A DNA stretch of 64,000 bases from Enterobacter chuandaensis (GCF_003594915.1 NZ_QZCS01000010.1:1-64000), one strand, 5' to 3'; counted from the first letter of the stretch, positions 31,031-41,534 are shown. Numbers and translations: made by a program. Notes: a model not told the origin generated them from the letters alone.

Positions 31031-31548
31031 GGCTCACCTACTGAAGTGTGTTTACTGTCCGGCGGGTTTTTCAGCCCAGCCTCAACAAAATCGGCCATTT
31101 GCATCAGCATCACGCGCAGCGCTTTCGGCATCTGCTCCAGCTCAATGGCATCCATTAAATTCTTCACGTACAGGCCAAGCTCCGTGTCCCCTTCAATCAC
31201 CAGACGGCGCTGGAAGAAGAGGGTGTCCGGGTCCTGCTTACGCGCGGCGATCATCAGCAGATCGCTGGCATCTGCGCTAAAGCTCACGTCCGCCTCGGCG
31301 GACTCGCGCACGATCAGCTGGTCATTCTCTACGGAGGTAAACCAGCGCAGCCCGATATCACGCACCTCAATGCTCAGCCAGCGGCCTTCCAGAAACTCCA
31401 GTTCGCCGTCCTGCAGCGCCTGGCGGAACTGCCAGCTCAGGACCTGCTCCAGCACCTGGCGCTTAAGCGCGAACGGTGCCAGCCTGACCGGCACGCTCAG
31501 CATTGATGGACCAAATTGTACGAGACGTGAACGCAGTTTATCCAGCAC
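31024..31548 (-). CDS. ubiT: Anaerobic ubiquinone biosynthesis accessory factor UbiT
   Basis: A 174-residue SCP2-domain lipid-binding protein (formerly YhbT) that works with UbiU and UbiV in O2-independent ubiquinone synthesis, in the role UbiJ has in aerobic cells. The SCP2 fold covers about residues 45-150, including GELEFLEGRWLSIEV and a hydrophobic C-terminal helix. It is divergent from ubiUV across a 211-base gap that holds a candidate FNR promoter. Confidence 0.92.
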   Translation of the reverse strand: MLDKLRSRLVQFGPSMLSVPVRLAPFALKRQVLEQVLSWQFRQALQDGELEFLEGRWLSIEVRDIGLRWFTSVENDQLIVRESAEADVSFSADASDLLMIAARKQDPDTLFFQRRLVIEGDTELGLYVKNLMDAIELEQMPKALRVMLMQMADFVEAGLKNPPDSKHTSVGEPC

Positions 31549-31672
31549 GAGCTTTACTCCCTGATATCTGTAATCCCGCTATTTTGCCACATCCACTCCA
31601 GAACATAGCGGCGTAAATCAACAAACCGTCGTCGGATGTACCTCATTATTGGTGCCATCAATACGCCATTAG

Positions 31673-31714
31673 CTGCCTTAAATCAAAAATTGTCGCGTAT
31701 GGGTTAATTAAAAT
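31673..31714 (+). promoter_or_regulatory. Candidate FNR-dependent promoter of ubiUV
   Basis: CTGCCTTAAATCAA (31673-31686) has one perfect FNR half-site (ATCAA) and one degraded half. TAAAAT at 31709-31714 is a good -10. The two predict a start near 31721 with the FNR site centred at -41.5, the class II position. The agreement of spacing is the main support. Confidence 0.5.
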
Positions 31715-31759
31715 CCCAGCTCGTTAACATTTTTGCGATCGACTACATCAGGATAAATT

Positions 31760-32755
31760 ATGGAGCTGCTCTGCCCAGCCGGAAACCTTCCGGCGCTTAA
31801 GGCGGCCATCGAAAATGGGGCCGATGCGGTCTATATCGGGCTGAAGGATGACACCAACGCCCGCCATTTTGCTGGCCTTAACTTTACGGAGAAAAAGCTT
31901 CAGGAAGCCGTTAACTTCGTTCACCAGCACCGCCGCAAACTGCATATCGCCATCAACACGTTTGCCCATCCTGATGGCTACGCCCGCTGGCAGCGCGCGG
32001 TGGACATGGCGGCACAGCTGGGTGCCGATGCGCTGATCCTGGCCGACCTCGCTATGCTTGAGTATGCCGCAGAACGCTATCCGCATATTGAGCGCCACGT
32101 CTCTGTTCAGGCATCCGCAACGAACGAAGAAGCGGTGCGTTTTTATCATCAACACTTCGATGTCGCCCGCGTGGTGCTGCCGCGCGTGCTCTCTATTCAT
32201 CAGGTTAAGCAACTCGCGCGCGTCACGCCAGTGCCGTTGGAAGTTTTTGCCTTTGGTAGCCTGTGCATCATGGCCGAGGGCCGGTGTTATCTTTCCTCTT
32301 ATTTAACCGGTGAATCACCGAATACCGTCGGGGCCTGCTCCCCTGCCCGCTTTGTCCGCTGGCAGCAGACCCCTCAGGGGCTGGAGTCTCGCCTGAATGA
32401 GGTGCTGATTGACCGCTATCAGGACGGTGAGAACGCCGGTTATCCAACCCTGTGTAAAGGCCGCTATCTTGTCGACGGCGAGCGCTACCACGCGCTGGAA
32501 GAGCCCACCAGCCTTAACACGCTGGAATTGCTGCCCGAACTGCTGGCCGCCAATATTGCCTCGGTGAAAATTGAGGGTCGCCAGCGCAGCCCGGCCTACG
32601 TGAGCCAGGTGGCGAAGGTCTGGCGTCAGGCCATCGACCGCTGTATGGCGGACCCGCAGAACTACGCCCCGCAGGCGGCGTGGATGGAGACGCTCGGTTC
32701 GATGTCCGAAGGCACGCAAACCACGCTTGGCGCGTATCACCGTAAATGGCAGTGA
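31760..32755 (+). CDS. ubiU: O2-independent ubiquinone hydroxylation factor UbiU
   Basis: A 331-residue U32 peptidase-family protein (formerly YhbU) that forms a complex with UbiV and uses a [4Fe-4S] cluster to hydroxylate ubiquinone precursors without oxygen. The four cluster cysteines are all present: Cys169 and Cys176 (FGSLCIMAEGRC), Cys193 (GACSP) and Cys232 (TLCKG), at the positions known in E. coli. AGGA lies upstream of the ATG. It is followed by ubiV after 7 bases. Confidence 0.96.
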   Translation: MELLCPAGNLPALKAAIENGADAVYIGLKDDTNARHFAGLNFTEKKLQEAVNFVHQHRRKLHIAINTFAHPDGYARWQRAVDMAAQLGADALILADLAMLEYAAERYPHIERHVSVQASATNEEAVRFYHQHFDVARVVLPRVLSIHQVKQLARVTPVPLEVFAFGSLCIMAEGRCYLSSYLTGESPNTVGACSPARFVRWQQTPQGLESRLNEVLIDRYQDGENAGYPTLCKGRYLVDGERYHALEEPTSLNTLELLPELLAANIASVKIEGRQRSPAYVSQVAKVWRQAIDRCMADPQNYAPQAAWMETLGSMSEGTQTTLGAYHRKWQ

Positions 32756-32762
32756 GATCATC

Positions 32763-33641
32763 ATGAAATATTCATTAGGCCCGGTGCTCTACTACTGGCC
32801 AAAAGAGACGCTGGAAGATTTTTACCAACAGGCCGCCACCAGCAGCGCCGATGTGATTTACCTCGGCGAAGCGGTATGTAGCAAGCGCCGCGCCACCAAA
32901 GTGGGCGACTGGCTGGATATGGCGAAAAGCCTGGCCGGCAGCGGCAAGCAGGTGGTGCTCTCGACGCTCGCGCTGGTGCAGGCGTCTTCCGAACTGGGCG
33001 AGCTGAAGCGCTACGTCGAAAACGGCGAGTTCCTGCTGGAAGCGAGCGATCTCGGCGTGGTCAACATGTGCGCCGAGCGTAAGCTGCCGTTTGTCGCGGG
33101 CCATGCGCTGAACTGCTATAACGCCGTGACGCTGCGCCTGCTGCTCAAACAGGGGATGACGCGCTGGTGTATGCCGGTGGAACTCTCCCGCGACTGGCTG
33201 GCGAACCTGCTCACTCAGTGTGACGAGCTAGGCATTCGCCATCAGTTTGAAGTGGAAGTGCTGAGCTACGGTCATCTGCCGCTGGCCTACTCCGCCCGCT
33301 GCTTCACCGCGCGCTCGGAGGATCGCCCAAAAGACGAATGCGAAACCTGCTGCATTAAATACCCGAACGGGCGCAGCATGCTGTCGCAGGAAAATCAGCA
33401 GGTGTTTGTCCTGAACGGCATTCAGACCATGAGCGGCTATGTCTATAACCTCGGCAACGAGCTGGCGTCGATGGACGGCCTGGTGGACATGGTGCGCCTG
33501 TCGCCGCTGGATACCGGCGTGTTCGCGATGCTGGACGCCTTCCGCGCCAACGAAAAAGGCACCGCTCCGCTGCCGCTGACGGCAAACAGCGAATGCAACG
33601 GCTACTGGAAACGGCTGGCCGGGCTGGAATTGCAGGCGTAA
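32763..33641 (+). CDS. ubiV: O2-independent ubiquinone hydroxylation factor UbiV
   Basis: A 292-residue U32-family partner of UbiU (formerly YhbV). Cys39 (GEAVCS) and a C-terminal cysteine set in SARCFTA and CETCCIKYP supply its [4Fe-4S] cluster. I use the ATG at 32763 (MKYSLGPVLYYW), 7 bases after the ubiU stop. It should be cotranscribed with ubiU, and the stop is immediately followed by the left arm of an inverted repeat shared with the yhbW leader. Confidence 0.96.
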   Translation: MKYSLGPVLYYWPKETLEDFYQQAATSSADVIYLGEAVCSKRRATKVGDWLDMAKSLAGSGKQVVLSTLALVQASSELGELKRYVENGEFLLEASDLGVVNMCAERKLPFVAGHALNCYNAVTLRLLLKQGMTRWCMPVELSRDWLANLLTQCDELGIRHQFEVEVLSYGHLPLAYSARCFTARSEDRPKDECETCCIKYPNGRSMLSQENQQVFVLNGIQTMSGYVYNLGNELASMDGLVDMVRLSPLDTGVFAMLDAFRANEKGTAPLPLTANSECNGYWKRLAGLELQA

Positions 33642-33645
33642 AAAA

Positions 33646-33716
33646 AGCTCACTTTGTTAACAACGGTTATCATTTTTTAATGCAGTATTAAAGATTCACC
33701 GTCGACAAAGTGAGCT
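33646..33716. repeat. 12-bp perfect inverted repeat around the yhbW leader
   Basis: AGCTCACTTTGT (33646-33657), right after the ubiV stop, is exactly complementary to ACAAAGTGAGCT (33705-33716), with 47 bases between. The right arm ends 3 bases before the yhbW ATG and covers its ribosome binding site. It could act as a hairpin or as a pair of protein-binding arms. Confidence 0.8.
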
Positions 33717-33719
33717 GTT

Positions 33720-34727
33720 ATGACTGACAAAACCATTCCGTTTTCGGTGCTGGATCTGGCGCCGATCCCACAAGGCTCCTCCGCGCGAGAAGCCTTTTCG
33801 CACTCTCTCGATCTCGCTCTACTCGCCGAAAAGCGTGGCTATCACCGCTACTGGCTGGCCGAGCATCACAACATGGTGGGCATCGCTAGCGCTGCGACCT
33901 CGGTACTGATTGGTTATCTGGCGGCAAATACTACCACCCTGCACCTGGGCTCCGGCGGCGTGATGCTGCCGAACCACGCCCCGCTGGTGATTGCCGAGCA
34001 GTTTGGCACCCTGAATACCCTTTACCCGGGCCGTATTGACCTTGGGCTTGGCCGTGCGCCAGGCAGCGACCAGCCGACCATGCGCGCCCTGCGCCGCCAT
34101 ATGAGCGGTGATATCGACAACTTCCCGCGCGACGTGGCCGAGCTGGTGGACTGGTTCGACGCGCGCGATCCGAACCCGCACGTACGCCCGGTGCCAGGCT
34201 ACGGCGAGAAGATCCCGGTATGGCTGTTAGGCTCAAGTCTTTATAGCGCGCAGCTTGCCGCACAGCTGGGACTGCCGTTTGCCTTCGCTTCCCACTTCGC
34301 ACCAGATATGCTGCATCAGGCGCTGCATCTTTACCGCACGAACTTCAAACCGTCCGAGCGTCTGGAGAAACCTTACGCGATGGTGTGTATCAATATCATT
34401 GCCGCCGACAGCAACCGCGATGCGGAATTCCTGTTTACCTCCATGCAGCAGGCGTTTGTGAAGCTGCGTCGCGGTGAGACGGGGCAGCTTCCGCCGCCGG
34501 TAGAAAATATGCATCTGCTGTGGTCAGCCTCCGAACAGTATGGCGTTCAGCAGGCGCTGAGCATGTCGCTGGTGGGTGATAAGGCAAAAGTGCGTCACGG
34601 GCTGGAAGCGGTGCTGCGTGAAACGCAGGCGGATGAAATTATGGTTAACGGGCAGATTTTTGATCACCAGGCGCGCTTGCACTCGTTTGATTTGGCGATG
34701 CAGGTGAAAGAGGAGTTGGTGGGGTAG
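33720..34727 (+). CDS. yhbW: Luciferase-like monooxygenase family protein YhbW
   Basis: A 335-residue bacterial-luciferase-like flavin protein (LLM superfamily, MsnO8-type). Typical segments include [41 protein letters not shown] and [19 protein letters not shown]. The reaction is unknown; an FMN-dependent oxidoreductase is inferred from the family. It starts 78 bases after ubiV, with the 12-bp inverted repeat in the gap, and is convergent with mtr across a REP pair. Confidence 0.9.
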   Translation: MTDKTIPFSVLDLAPIPQGSSAREAFSHSLDLALLAEKRGYHRYWLAEHHNMVGIASAATSVLIGYLAANTTTLHLGSGGVMLPNHAPLVIAEQFGTLNTLYPGRIDLGLGRAPGSDQPTMRALRRHMSGDIDNFPRDVAELVDWFDARDPNPHVRPVPGYGEKIPVWLLGSSLYSAQLAAQLGLPFAFASHFAPDMLHQALHLYRTNFKPSERLEKPYAMVCINIIAADSNRDAEFLFTSMQQAFVKLRRGETGQLPPPVENMHLLWSASEQYGVQQALSMSLVGDKAKVRHGLEAVLRETQADEIMVNGQIFDHQARLHSFDLAMQVKEELVG

Positions 34728-34737
34728 CCATTGTTTC

Positions 34738-34808
34738 GCCCGGTGGCGCTGCGCTTACCGGGCCTACGGGATCGCGTAGGCCGGATAAGGCGTAGCCGCC
34801 ATCCGGCA
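34738..34808. repeat. Pair of inverted REP elements (BIME) between yhbW and mtr
   Basis: GCCCGGTGGCGCTGCGCTTA (unit 34738-34769) and GTAGGCCGGATAAGGCGTAG (unit 34776-34808) are two REP units in opposite orientation, 6 bases apart. They sit between convergent genes, the usual place for a BIME. Confidence 0.85.
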
Positions 34809-34816
34809 CAAAAGAC

Positions 34817-36061
34817 TCACTGATACACAGGCAGCAGATTAAAACTCGACAGCACGTGCACCACGGCATTGCCCGCGCCAAACACCAGGATCAGCGCAAT
34901 CATCGGCTTGCCGCCCCAGACGCGGAATTTCGGGCTGCCGAAGCGTTGTCGTGATTTGCGCGCCAGCAGCGCCGGCACAATCGCCGCCCAGATGGTGGCC
35001 GCCAGCCCTGCATAGCCGATGGCGTACAGGAAGCCGTTCGGCCACAGCAGACCGCCCGCAATCGGCGGCAGGAAGGTCAGCAGCGCGGTTTTGAAACGCC
35101 CCATCGCAGAATCATCAAAGCCAAACAGATCTGCCAGGTAGTCAAACAGGCCCAGCGTCACGCCGAGGAATGAACTCGCCACCGCAAAGTTGGAGAAGAC
35201 CACCAGCAGCAGATCCAGGCTGCGGCTGTTCAGCACACCGCTCAGGGCCTGCACCAGCACGTCGATGTTACCGCCCTTCTGCGCAATGCCGATAAACTCC
35301 GGGCGCGGGATGTTGCCCATCGTCCCCAGCAACCAGATGACATACAGCCCCAGCGCCAGCAGCGTGCCGTAAACCAGGCACTTCACGATGGTGCGCGGAT
35401 CCTTGCCGTAGTACTTCATCAGGCTCGGCACGTTGCCGTGGTAGCCGAATGACGCCAGGCAGAAAGGCAGGGTCATCAGCAGGTACGGCGTGTAGGAGGT
35501 ATTTACTTCCGCGACGTTAAACAGCGTGGCGGGGGTCACGTGCCCCAGCAGGCTACCAAAGGTCAGGAAGAAGGTAATAACCTTAGCGCCCAGCACGATG
35601 GCCGTCATGCGGCTCACCGCTTTAGTACTCATCCAGACGATAAACGCCACGCCCAGTGCAAAACAGAGCCCCGCCAGACGCGCCGGAACGTTCAGCGACA
35701 TCTCCGAGAACGTGTGATGCAGAATCGAGCCGCTCGCCGAGATATACGCGTAGGTCAGAATGTAGAGCACAAACGCGATGGAAAGCCCGTTCACCAGGTT
35801 CCAGCCTTTGCCCAGCAGATCTTTGGTGATGGTGTCGAAGCTGGAGCCAATGCGGTAGTTCAGGTTAGCTTCAAGGATCATCAGACCGGAATGGAGCATA
35901 CAGAACCATGTGAATACCAGCGCGGCCAGCGACCAGAAGAACCACGCACCGGACATGACCACGGGCAGGGAAAACATCCCGGCACCAATAATGGTTCCGC
36001 CGATGATCACCACGCCGCCAAGCAGCGAAGGTGACGTTTGGGTGGTGGTTAGTGTCGCCAT
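34817..36061 (-). CDS. mtr: High-affinity tryptophan permease
   Basis: A 414-residue HAAAP-family inner-membrane carrier that imports tryptophan (and indole) with protons. Eleven or so hydrophobic spans follow a short N-terminus; the first carries [15 protein letters not shown], the family's helix 1 pattern. I start at the ATG at 36061 (MATLTTTQ), which has AAAGG upstream. Further in-frame ATGs upstream fall within the operator region. A TrpR-like palindrome lies 52 bases upstream. Confidence 0.95.
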   Translation of the reverse strand: MATLTTTQTSPSLLGGVVIIGGTIIGAGMFSLPVVMSGAWFFWSLAALVFTWFCMLHSGLMILEANLNYRIGSSFDTITKDLLGKGWNLVNGLSIAFVLYILTYAYISASGSILHHTFSEMSLNVPARLAGLCFALGVAFIVWMSTKAVSRMTAIVLGAKVITFFLTFGSLLGHVTPATLFNVAEVNTSYTPYLLMTLPFCLASFGYHGNVPSLMKYYGKDPRTIVKCLVYGTLLALGLYVIWLLGTMGNIPRPEFIGIAQKGGNIDVLVQALSGVLNSRSLDLLLVVFSNFAVASSFLGVTLGLFDYLADLFGFDDSAMGRFKTALLTFLPPIAGGLLWPNGFLYAIGYAGLAATIWAAIVPALLARKSRQRFGSPKFRVWGGKPMIALILVFGAGNAVVHVLSSFNLLPVYQ

Positions 36062-36112
36062 ACAGCCTTTTCTCCAGTCAATCATGCGGTTCTGCATTTT
36101 AATGTGACGCAC

Positions 36113-36124
36113 TGTACCAGTACA
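36113..36124 (-). promoter_or_regulatory. TrpR/TyrR-type operator of mtr
   Basis: TGTACCAGTACA is a near-perfect palindrome containing the GTAC-N2-GTAC core of TrpR sites; a second GTAC-like half (GAGTACA) follows at 36126-36132. The E. coli mtr operator has a similar CTGGTACAG. TrpR control is likely; TyrR control is plausible. Confidence 0.6.
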
Positions 36125-36139
36125 AGAGTACAAAGGGAA

Positions 36140-36171
36140 TAAAAAAAGCCCCGATAGCGTCTATCGGGGCT
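36140..36171 (-). terminator. deaD terminator
   Basis: On the minus strand AGCCCCGATAG and CTATCGGGGCT make an 11-bp stem around a 3-base loop, followed by seven T residues. It lies about 30 bases beyond the deaD stop and separates deaD from mtr. Confidence 0.92.
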
Positions 36172-36203
36172 GTATATTTTACTTTACGTCAGAAGCGAAA
36201 GGC

Positions 36204-38099
36204 TTACGCGTCACCGAAACGACGACGGCTGGTGCCTTCTTCACGACGTGGGCCACGGTTTTCACGGCGCTCACCGGAGAAACGACGACCTTCACCACCG
36301 CGACCTTCGCGGCGACCGCCTTCACGGCGCTCGCCGCCGAAACCTCGACCACCGCCACGACGTTCACCGCCGCGGTCAGGACGTGGCTGCGCATCGCCCA
36401 GCAGCTGCATGTTCATCGGCTTGTTCAGGATACGGGTGCGAGTAAAGTGCTGCAGTACTTCGCCCGGCATGCCTTTTGGCAGCTCGATGGTGGAGTGGGA
36501 TGCGAACAGCTTGATGTTACCAATGTAACGGCTGCTGATGTCGCCTTCGTTAGCGATCGCGCCAACGATGTGACGAACTTCAACACCATCATCACGGCCC
36601 ACTTCAATGCGATACAGTTCCATATCGCCCGCGTCACGACGTTCACGACGTGGACGGTCTTCACCACCACGCTCTGGGCGGTCGCCACGTGGACCACGAT
36701 CGTTACGGTCGCCACGACGTTCGAAGCGATCGTCACGGTCACGGAACTCACGCTTAGGACGCATCGGTGCATCTGGTGGCACGATCAGGCTACGTTCGCC
36801 CTGAGCCATTTTCAGCAGTGCGGCAGCCAGGGTTTCCATATCCAGCTCTTCGCCTTCAGCGACAGGCTGAATCTGCGACAGCAGTGCACGGTACTGATCC
36901 AAATCGCTGCTTTCCAGCTGCTGCTGTACTTTTGCGGCGAATTTTTCCAGACGGCGTTTGCCCAGCAGGTCTGCGTTTGGCAGGTCCGCTTCTGGAATGG
37001 TCAGCTTCATGGTGCGTTCGATGTTGCGCAGCAGACGACGCTCACGGTTCTCAACGAACAGCAGCGCACGACCCGCACGACCCGCACGACCGGTACGACC
37101 GATACGGTGAACGTAAGACTCGGAGTCCATCGGGATGTCGTAGTTTACAACCAGGCTGATACGCTCAACGTCCAGACCACGTGCTGCCACGTCGGTTGCA
37201 ATCAGGATATCCAGACGGCCGTCTTTCAGACGCTCCAGCGTCTGCTCACGCAGAGCCTGGTTCATGTCGCCGTTCAGCGCTGCGCTGTTGTAGCCGTTAC
37301 GCTCCAGCGCTTCAGCCACTTCCAGGGTCGCGTTTTTGGTACGCACGAAGATAATCGCCGCATCAAAATCTTCCGCTTCCAGGAAACGTACCAGCGCTTC
37401 GTTTTTGCGCATGCCGTACACGGACCAGTAGCTCTGGCTGATATCCGGGCGAGTAGTTACGCTGGACTGAATACGCACTTCCTGCGGCTCTTTCATGAAG
37501 CGGCGGGTAATGCGACGAATCGCTTCTGGCATGGTTGCAGAGAACAGCGCGGTCTGGTGACCTTCCGGGATCTGAGCCATGATGGTTTCGACGTCTTCGA
37601 TGAAGCCCATACGCAGCATTTCATCGGCTTCATCCAGTACCAGGCCGCTCAGTTTAGAGAGATCCAGGGTACCGCGCTTCAGGTGATCCAGCAGACGGCC
37701 CGGCGTACCGACGACAATCTGTGGGCCCTGGCGCAGGGCGCGTAACTGCACGTCATAACGCTGGCCGCCGTACAGGGCTACCACGTTTACGCCGCGCATA
37801 TGTTTAGAGAATTCCGTCATGGCTTCAGCAACCTGAACAGCCAGTTCACGGGTTGGAGCCAGAACGAGGATCTGCGGTGCACGCAGGTCCGGATCGATGT
37901 TGTTCAGCAGCGGCAGCGAGAATGCTGCAGTTTTACCGCTACCAGTCTGGGCCATGCCCAGTACGTCACGACCAGAAAGCAGGTGTGGAATACACTCAGC
38001 CTGGATCGGAGATGGTTTTTCGTAACCCAGATCGTTAAGGGCTTCAAGGATAGGAGCCTTCAGGCCCAGATCTGCAAAAGTGGTTTCGAATTCAGCCAT
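36204..38099 (-). CDS. deaD: Cold-shock DEAD-box RNA helicase DeaD (CsdA)
   Basis: A 631-residue ATP-dependent RNA helicase acting in 50S ribosome assembly, mRNA decay and growth at low temperature. The helicase core has [32 protein letters not shown] and [13 protein letters not shown]. The later part has the DbpA/CsdA RNA-binding domain (around [20 protein letters not shown]), flanked by Arg/Gly-rich low-complexity segments, the last ending in SRRRFGDA. I start at the ATG at 38099 ([12 protein letters not shown]). It overlaps the yrbN stop by 8 bases. Confidence 0.96.
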   Translation of the reverse strand: MAEFETTFADLGLKAPILEALNDLGYEKPSPIQAECIPHLLSGRDVLGMAQTGSGKTAAFSLPLLNNIDPDLRAPQILVLAPTRELAVQVAEAMTEFSKHMRGVNVVALYGGQRYDVQLRALRQGPQIVVGTPGRLLDHLKRGTLDLSKLSGLVLDEADEMLRMGFIEDVETIMAQIPEGHQTALFSATMPEAIRRITRRFMKEPQEVRIQSSVTTRPDISQSYWSVYGMRKNEALVRFLEAEDFDAAIIFVRTKNATLEVAEALERNGYNSAALNGDMNQALREQTLERLKDGRLDILIATDVAARGLDVERISLVVNYDIPMDSESYVHRIGRTGRAGRAGRALLFVENRERRLLRNIERTMKLTIPEADLPNADLLGKRRLEKFAAKVQQQLESSDLDQYRALLSQIQPVAEGEELDMETLAAALLKMAQGERSLIVPPDAPMRPKREFRDRDDRFERRGDRNDRGPRGDRPERGGEDRPRRERRDAGDMELYRIEVGRDDGVEVRHIVGAIANEGDISSRYIGNIKLFASHSTIELPKGMPGEVLQHFTRTRILNKPMNMQLLGDAQPRPDRGGERRGGGRGFGGERREGGRREGRGGEGRRFSGERRENRGPRREEGTSRRRFGDA

Positions 38100-38172
38100 G
38101 TAGTACGAGTGCCTCAATGTCAATGGCGGCCAGTCTACTTAGCTCATCGTGAAAATGATTAGCAATTTTCAT
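38092..38172 (-). CDS. yrbN: Small protein YrbN upstream of deaD
   Basis: A 26-residue frame reading [20 protein letters not shown] and ending LVLHG. It closely matches the E. coli small protein YrbN at the same place. It overlaps the deaD start by 8 bases (ATGGCTGA), which suggests that its translation is coupled to deaD, as a leader peptide might be. The Shine-Dalgarno is weak. Function unknown. Confidence 0.85.
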   Translation of the reverse strand: MKIANHFHDELSRLAAIDIEALVLHG

Positions 38173-38279
38173 TGAAAAGTGTGAACCGGCTCAAAGTAGG
38201 TGTATTGACGAACAACAACGCCCTCACCAGTTAAGGTGATGGCAATCAAAAGATTACGGGCTGATGTTTATGTCGTCAG

Positions 38280-39164
38280 CTATTGCTGGTCCGATTCTGC
38301 CAGGTCGTCTTGCTCCTGGCCCAAGAGCGATAATTCCAACAATGCATAACGGTGCTCAACGAAATTGTGTACGTTGTTAGCAACCGCTAATTTGAACAGT
38401 GCCGTAGCGCTGTCCATATCCCCCAGACTTAGGTAGTACTTACCTAAATAGAAGTTGGTTTCACTGAGATGCTCAGCGAGCGAGGTGTTATCCGTTGCGT
38501 CCGCCTTGAGGCGTTCCATCAGCGTTGCTTCGCTAATGTTGCCCAGGTAGAACTCGACAATGTTCCATCCCCACTGTTCCTTGTCCGATTTATCGAAGCG
38601 CTGTTTCAGGGCTTCTTTTGCCTGCTTCTCATCGAGCTTACGCTCAACGATGTAAAGCCACAGACTACGGAAAGGATCATTAGGATCGTCTTGATAAAAC
38701 GCCAGCAGATCATCTTGCGCTAACTTATCACGACCGCCGTAATACAATGCGATACCGCGATTCAAGTGCGCGTAGTTGTAAGTTGGATCAAGCTCAAGTA
38801 CAGAATCAAACGCTTCATAGGCAGCATCAAAATTGCCTGCCTGCGTTAAATAAATGCCTAAGTAATTGAATACTTCAGGCATATCAGGTCGGATAGCCAG
38901 CGCTTGTGAAAAATCATTTCGCGCTAATGCCCTCAGACCGAGACTATCATACAACACTCCGCGCTCATATAAAAGCTGTGCGCGTTCGTCATCGGTTAAA
39001 GCCCGACTGGCAAGTATTTGTTCCATGCGTGCCAGAATCACTTCCTGTTGCAAAGTCGGTTGCAATGGCACTGCGAGGACTTCGCTCTTACGCCAGGCAG
39101 AGTTGCTGCATCCTGCCAGCGTTAAAGCTGTCGCAACGAAACACCAGCGCAAAAAAGGCTTCAT
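38280..39164 (-). CDS. nlpI: Lipoprotein NlpI, TPR adaptor of murein hydrolases
   Basis: A 294-residue outer-membrane lipoprotein whose tetratricopeptide repeats scaffold the protease Prc and murein endopeptidases such as MepS. The lipobox TLAGC puts the lipidated cysteine at residue 19. TPR units run from about residue 60 onward ([59 protein letters not shown]). Start ATG at 39164 gives the proper signal peptide. It follows pnp on the same strand. Confidence 0.96.
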   Translation of the reverse strand: MKPFLRWCFVATALTLAGCSNSAWRKSEVLAVPLQPTLQQEVILARMEQILASRALTDDERAQLLYERGVLYDSLGLRALARNDFSQALAIRPDMPEVFNYLGIYLTQAGNFDAAYEAFDSVLELDPTYNYAHLNRGIALYYGGRDKLAQDDLLAFYQDDPNDPFRSLWLYIVERKLDEKQAKEALKQRFDKSDKEQWGWNIVEFYLGNISEATLMERLKADATDNTSLAEHLSETNFYLGKYYLSLGDMDSATALFKLAVANNVHNFVEHRYALLELSLLGQEQDDLAESDQQ

Positions 39165-39240
39165 TTCCCACTCCCGAAGACAACTATTGGATGAACGTCC
39201 TGTCCCCCGGCGGCTTAACAAGGCGTCCTGCCTGATAATA

Positions 39241-39262
39241 AACCCTCCGCCGAAGCGGAGGG
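39241..39262 (-). terminator. Hairpin between pnp and nlpI
   Basis: On the minus strand CCCTCCGC-TTCG-GCGGAGGG forms a stable tetraloop stem followed by TTTATT. The T-run is short, so it may act as a partial terminator or a 3' barrier for pnp mRNA. Confidence 0.7.
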
Positions 39263-39273
39263 CAAATGCTACC

Positions 39274-41406
39274 TTACTCGCCTTGTTCTGCGGCTGGCGC
39301 TTCTGGCGCAGCGGCAGGAGACTGCTCGGTTGCTTCTTTAATGCTCAGACGGATACGGCCCTGGCGATCAACTTCCAGAACTTTAACCGGCACTTCCTGA
39401 CCCATCTGCAGGTAATCGGTCACTTTCTCAACGCGCTTGTCAGCGATCTGAGAGATGTGAACCAGACCTTCTTTACCGCCACCGATGGCAACGAACGCGC
39501 CAAAGTCAACGATACGGGTCACTTTACCCGCGTAGACGCGGCCCACTTCGATCTCAGCGGTGATTTCTTCGATGCGACGGATAGCGAATTTCGCTTTCTC
39601 GCCGTCGGTTGCTGCGATCTTCACAGTACCGTCATCTTCGATTTCGATGGTGGTGCCTGTTTCTTCGGTCAGCGCGCGGATTACGGAACCGCCCTTACCG
39701 ATAACATCTTTGATCTTGTCTGGATTGATCTTGATGGTGTGAATACGCGGAGCGAATTCAGAGATATCACCGCGTGGTGCGTTGATAGCCTGTTCCATCA
39801 CGCCCAGGATGTGCAGACGCGCACCTTTAGCCTGGTTCAGAGCAACCTGCATGATCTCCTTGGTGATACCTTCAATTTTGATATCCATCTGCAGAGCAGA
39901 GATACCGTCGCGGGAACCCGCCACTTTGAAGTCCATATCGCCCAGGTGGTCTTCGTCACCCAGAATGTCAGACAGAACAACGAAGTTGTCGCCTTCTTTC
40001 ACCAGACCCATTGCGATACCCGCAACAGCGGCTTTGATCGGCACGCCTGCATCCATCAGCGCCAGAGAGGCACCACACACGGAAGCCATGGAGGAAGAAC
40101 CATTGGATTCGGTGATTTCAGACACCACACGTACGGTGTACGGGAATTTGTCTGCTTCTGGCATCACTGCCAGCACGCCGCGCTTCGCCAGACGACCGTG
40201 ACCAATTTCACGACGCTTCGGTGAGCCAACCATACCGGTTTCGCCCACAGAGTACGGAGGGAAGTTGTAGTGGAACAGGAAGTTGTCAGTACGCTCGCCC
40301 ATCAGTTCGTCGATGATCTGCGCATCACGTGCAGTACCCAGGGTCGCGGTAACCAGCGCCTGCGTTTCACCACGGGTAAACAGCGCGGAACCGTGAGTAC
40401 GTGGCAGAACGCCAGTACGCACATCCAGACCACGGATCATATCTTTTTCACGGCCATCGATACGCGGCTCGCCTGCCAGTACGCGGCTACGAACAACGTT
40501 TTTCTCGATAGCGTGCAGGATTTCGCTCAGCTCGTTAGCGTCCAGCGCTTCGTCTTCAGCGATCAGGGTGGCGATGGTTTCATCTTTGATCACGTCAACC
40601 TGAGCATAACGCTCCTGTTTGTCAGTGATGCGGTATGCATCGCTCAGACGAGATTCTGCCAGTGCAGCAACGCGTGCGTTCAGCGCGTCGTTTGCCGCTT
40701 CTGGCTGCCAGTCCCAACGAGGCTTACCGGCTTCTTTCACCAGGTCGTTGATGTTCTGGATAACAATCTGCTGCTGCTCGTGACCGAACACCACAGCGCC
40801 CAGCATCTGGTCTTCGCTCAGCAGTTCAGCTTCGGATTCAACCATCAGCACCGCTGCTTCAGTACCGGCAACAACCAAGTCCAGCTTACTTTCTTTCAGC
40901 TCTTCCTGAGTTGGGTTCAGCACGTACTGGTCGTTGATGTAACCGACGCGCGCAGCACCGATTGGGCCATTGAATGGAATACCAGACAGTGACAGGGCAG
41001 CAGAAGCACCGATCATCGCAACGATGTCCGGGTTAACCTGTGGGTTAACGGAAACAACGGTCGCAATAACCTGAACTTCGTTAACGAAGCCTTCCGGGAA
41101 CAGCGGACGAACCGGGCGGTCGATCAGACGCGCGATCAGGGTTTCGCCTTCGCTTGGACGGCCTTCACGACGGAAGAAACCACCCGGGATTTTACCGGCA
41201 GCGTAGGTGCGCTCCTGGTAGTTAACGGTCAGCGGGAAGAAGTCCTGACCTGGTTTAGCTTTTTTCTGGCCAACTACGGTAACGAATACAGCAGTGTCAT
41301 CCATGCTTACCATAACGGCAGCAGTAGCCTGACGCGCCATCATGCCGGTTTCCAGCGTGACGGTATGCTGACCATACTGGAATTTACGAACGATCGGATT
41401 CAGCAA
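39274..41406 (-). CDS. pnp: Polynucleotide phosphorylase
   Basis: A 710-residue 3'-5' exoribonuclease and RNA polymerase; a trimer, also part of the degradosome. Two RNase PH domains (about 1-230 and 310-545) contain [14 protein letters not shown] and [23 protein letters not shown] domain ([15 protein letters not shown]) and an S1 domain ([18 protein letters not shown]) follow. The start is TTG, as in E. coli, with AAGGA upstream. The leader carries the hairpins used for RNase III-dependent autocontrol. Confidence 0.97.
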   Translation of the reverse strand: MLNPIVRKFQYGQHTVTLETGMMARQATAAVMVSMDDTAVFVTVVGQKKAKPGQDFFPLTVNYQERTYAAGKIPGGFFRREGRPSEGETLIARLIDRPVRPLFPEGFVNEVQVIATVVSVNPQVNPDIVAMIGASAALSLSGIPFNGPIGAARVGYINDQYVLNPTQEELKESKLDLVVAGTEAAVLMVESEAELLSEDQMLGAVVFGHEQQQIVIQNINDLVKEAGKPRWDWQPEAANDALNARVAALAESRLSDAYRITDKQERYAQVDVIKDETIATLIAEDEALDANELSEILHAIEKNVVRSRVLAGEPRIDGREKDMIRGLDVRTGVLPRTHGSALFTRGETQALVTATLGTARDAQIIDELMGERTDNFLFHYNFPPYSVGETGMVGSPKRREIGHGRLAKRGVLAVMPEADKFPYTVRVVSEITESNGSSSMASVCGASLALMDAGVPIKAAVAGIAMGLVKEGDNFVVLSDILGDEDHLGDMDFKVAGSRDGISALQMDIKIEGITKEIMQVALNQAKGARLHILGVMEQAINAPRGDISEFAPRIHTIKINPDKIKDVIGKGGSVIRALTEETGTTIEIEDDGTVKIAATDGEKAKFAIRRIEEITAEIEVGRVYAGKVTRIVDFGAFVAIGGGKEGLVHISQIADKRVEKVTDYLQMGQEVPVKVLEVDRQGRIRLSIKEATEQSPAAAPEAPAAEQGE

Positions 41407-41430
41407 AATTCTGTCCTTTCTTAAATGTAT

Positions 41431-41534
41431 GACAGCACACCACCGGCGTGCTGTCGATTTAACCCGACCTTCTTCGCATCCTCGCGACTAATGACAACCG
41501 ACACCCCCATGGGTGAAGCCTCTCATTAGCCGCG
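41431..41534 (-). promoter_or_regulatory. pnp leader hairpins (RNase III autoregulation site)
   Basis: Two stems are visible: GACAGCAC/GTGCTGTC (41431-41438, 41448-41455) close to the start codon, and CGCGACTAATGA/TCATTAGCCGCG (41483-41494, 41523-41534) with one mismatch. In E. coli RNase III cuts the pnp leader hairpin, after which PNPase degrades the 5' remnant and its own mRNA is destabilised. Confidence 0.7.

Noticed and set aside
31650-31662. TTGGTGCCATCAA as an FNR site before ubiUV
   Set aside because: The half-sites are 3 rather than 4 bases apart, and no -10 element lies at the right distance; the site at 31673 fits better.
36447-37745. 432-codon plus-strand frame inside deaD
   Set aside because: It is antisense to a clearly real helicase gene, with composition set by the codons of deaD and no ribosome binding site or recognisable domain.
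38866-40224. 452-codon plus-strand frame across nlpI and pnp
   Set aside because: It spans two real genes and their terminator on the other strand, which a genuine gene would not do.
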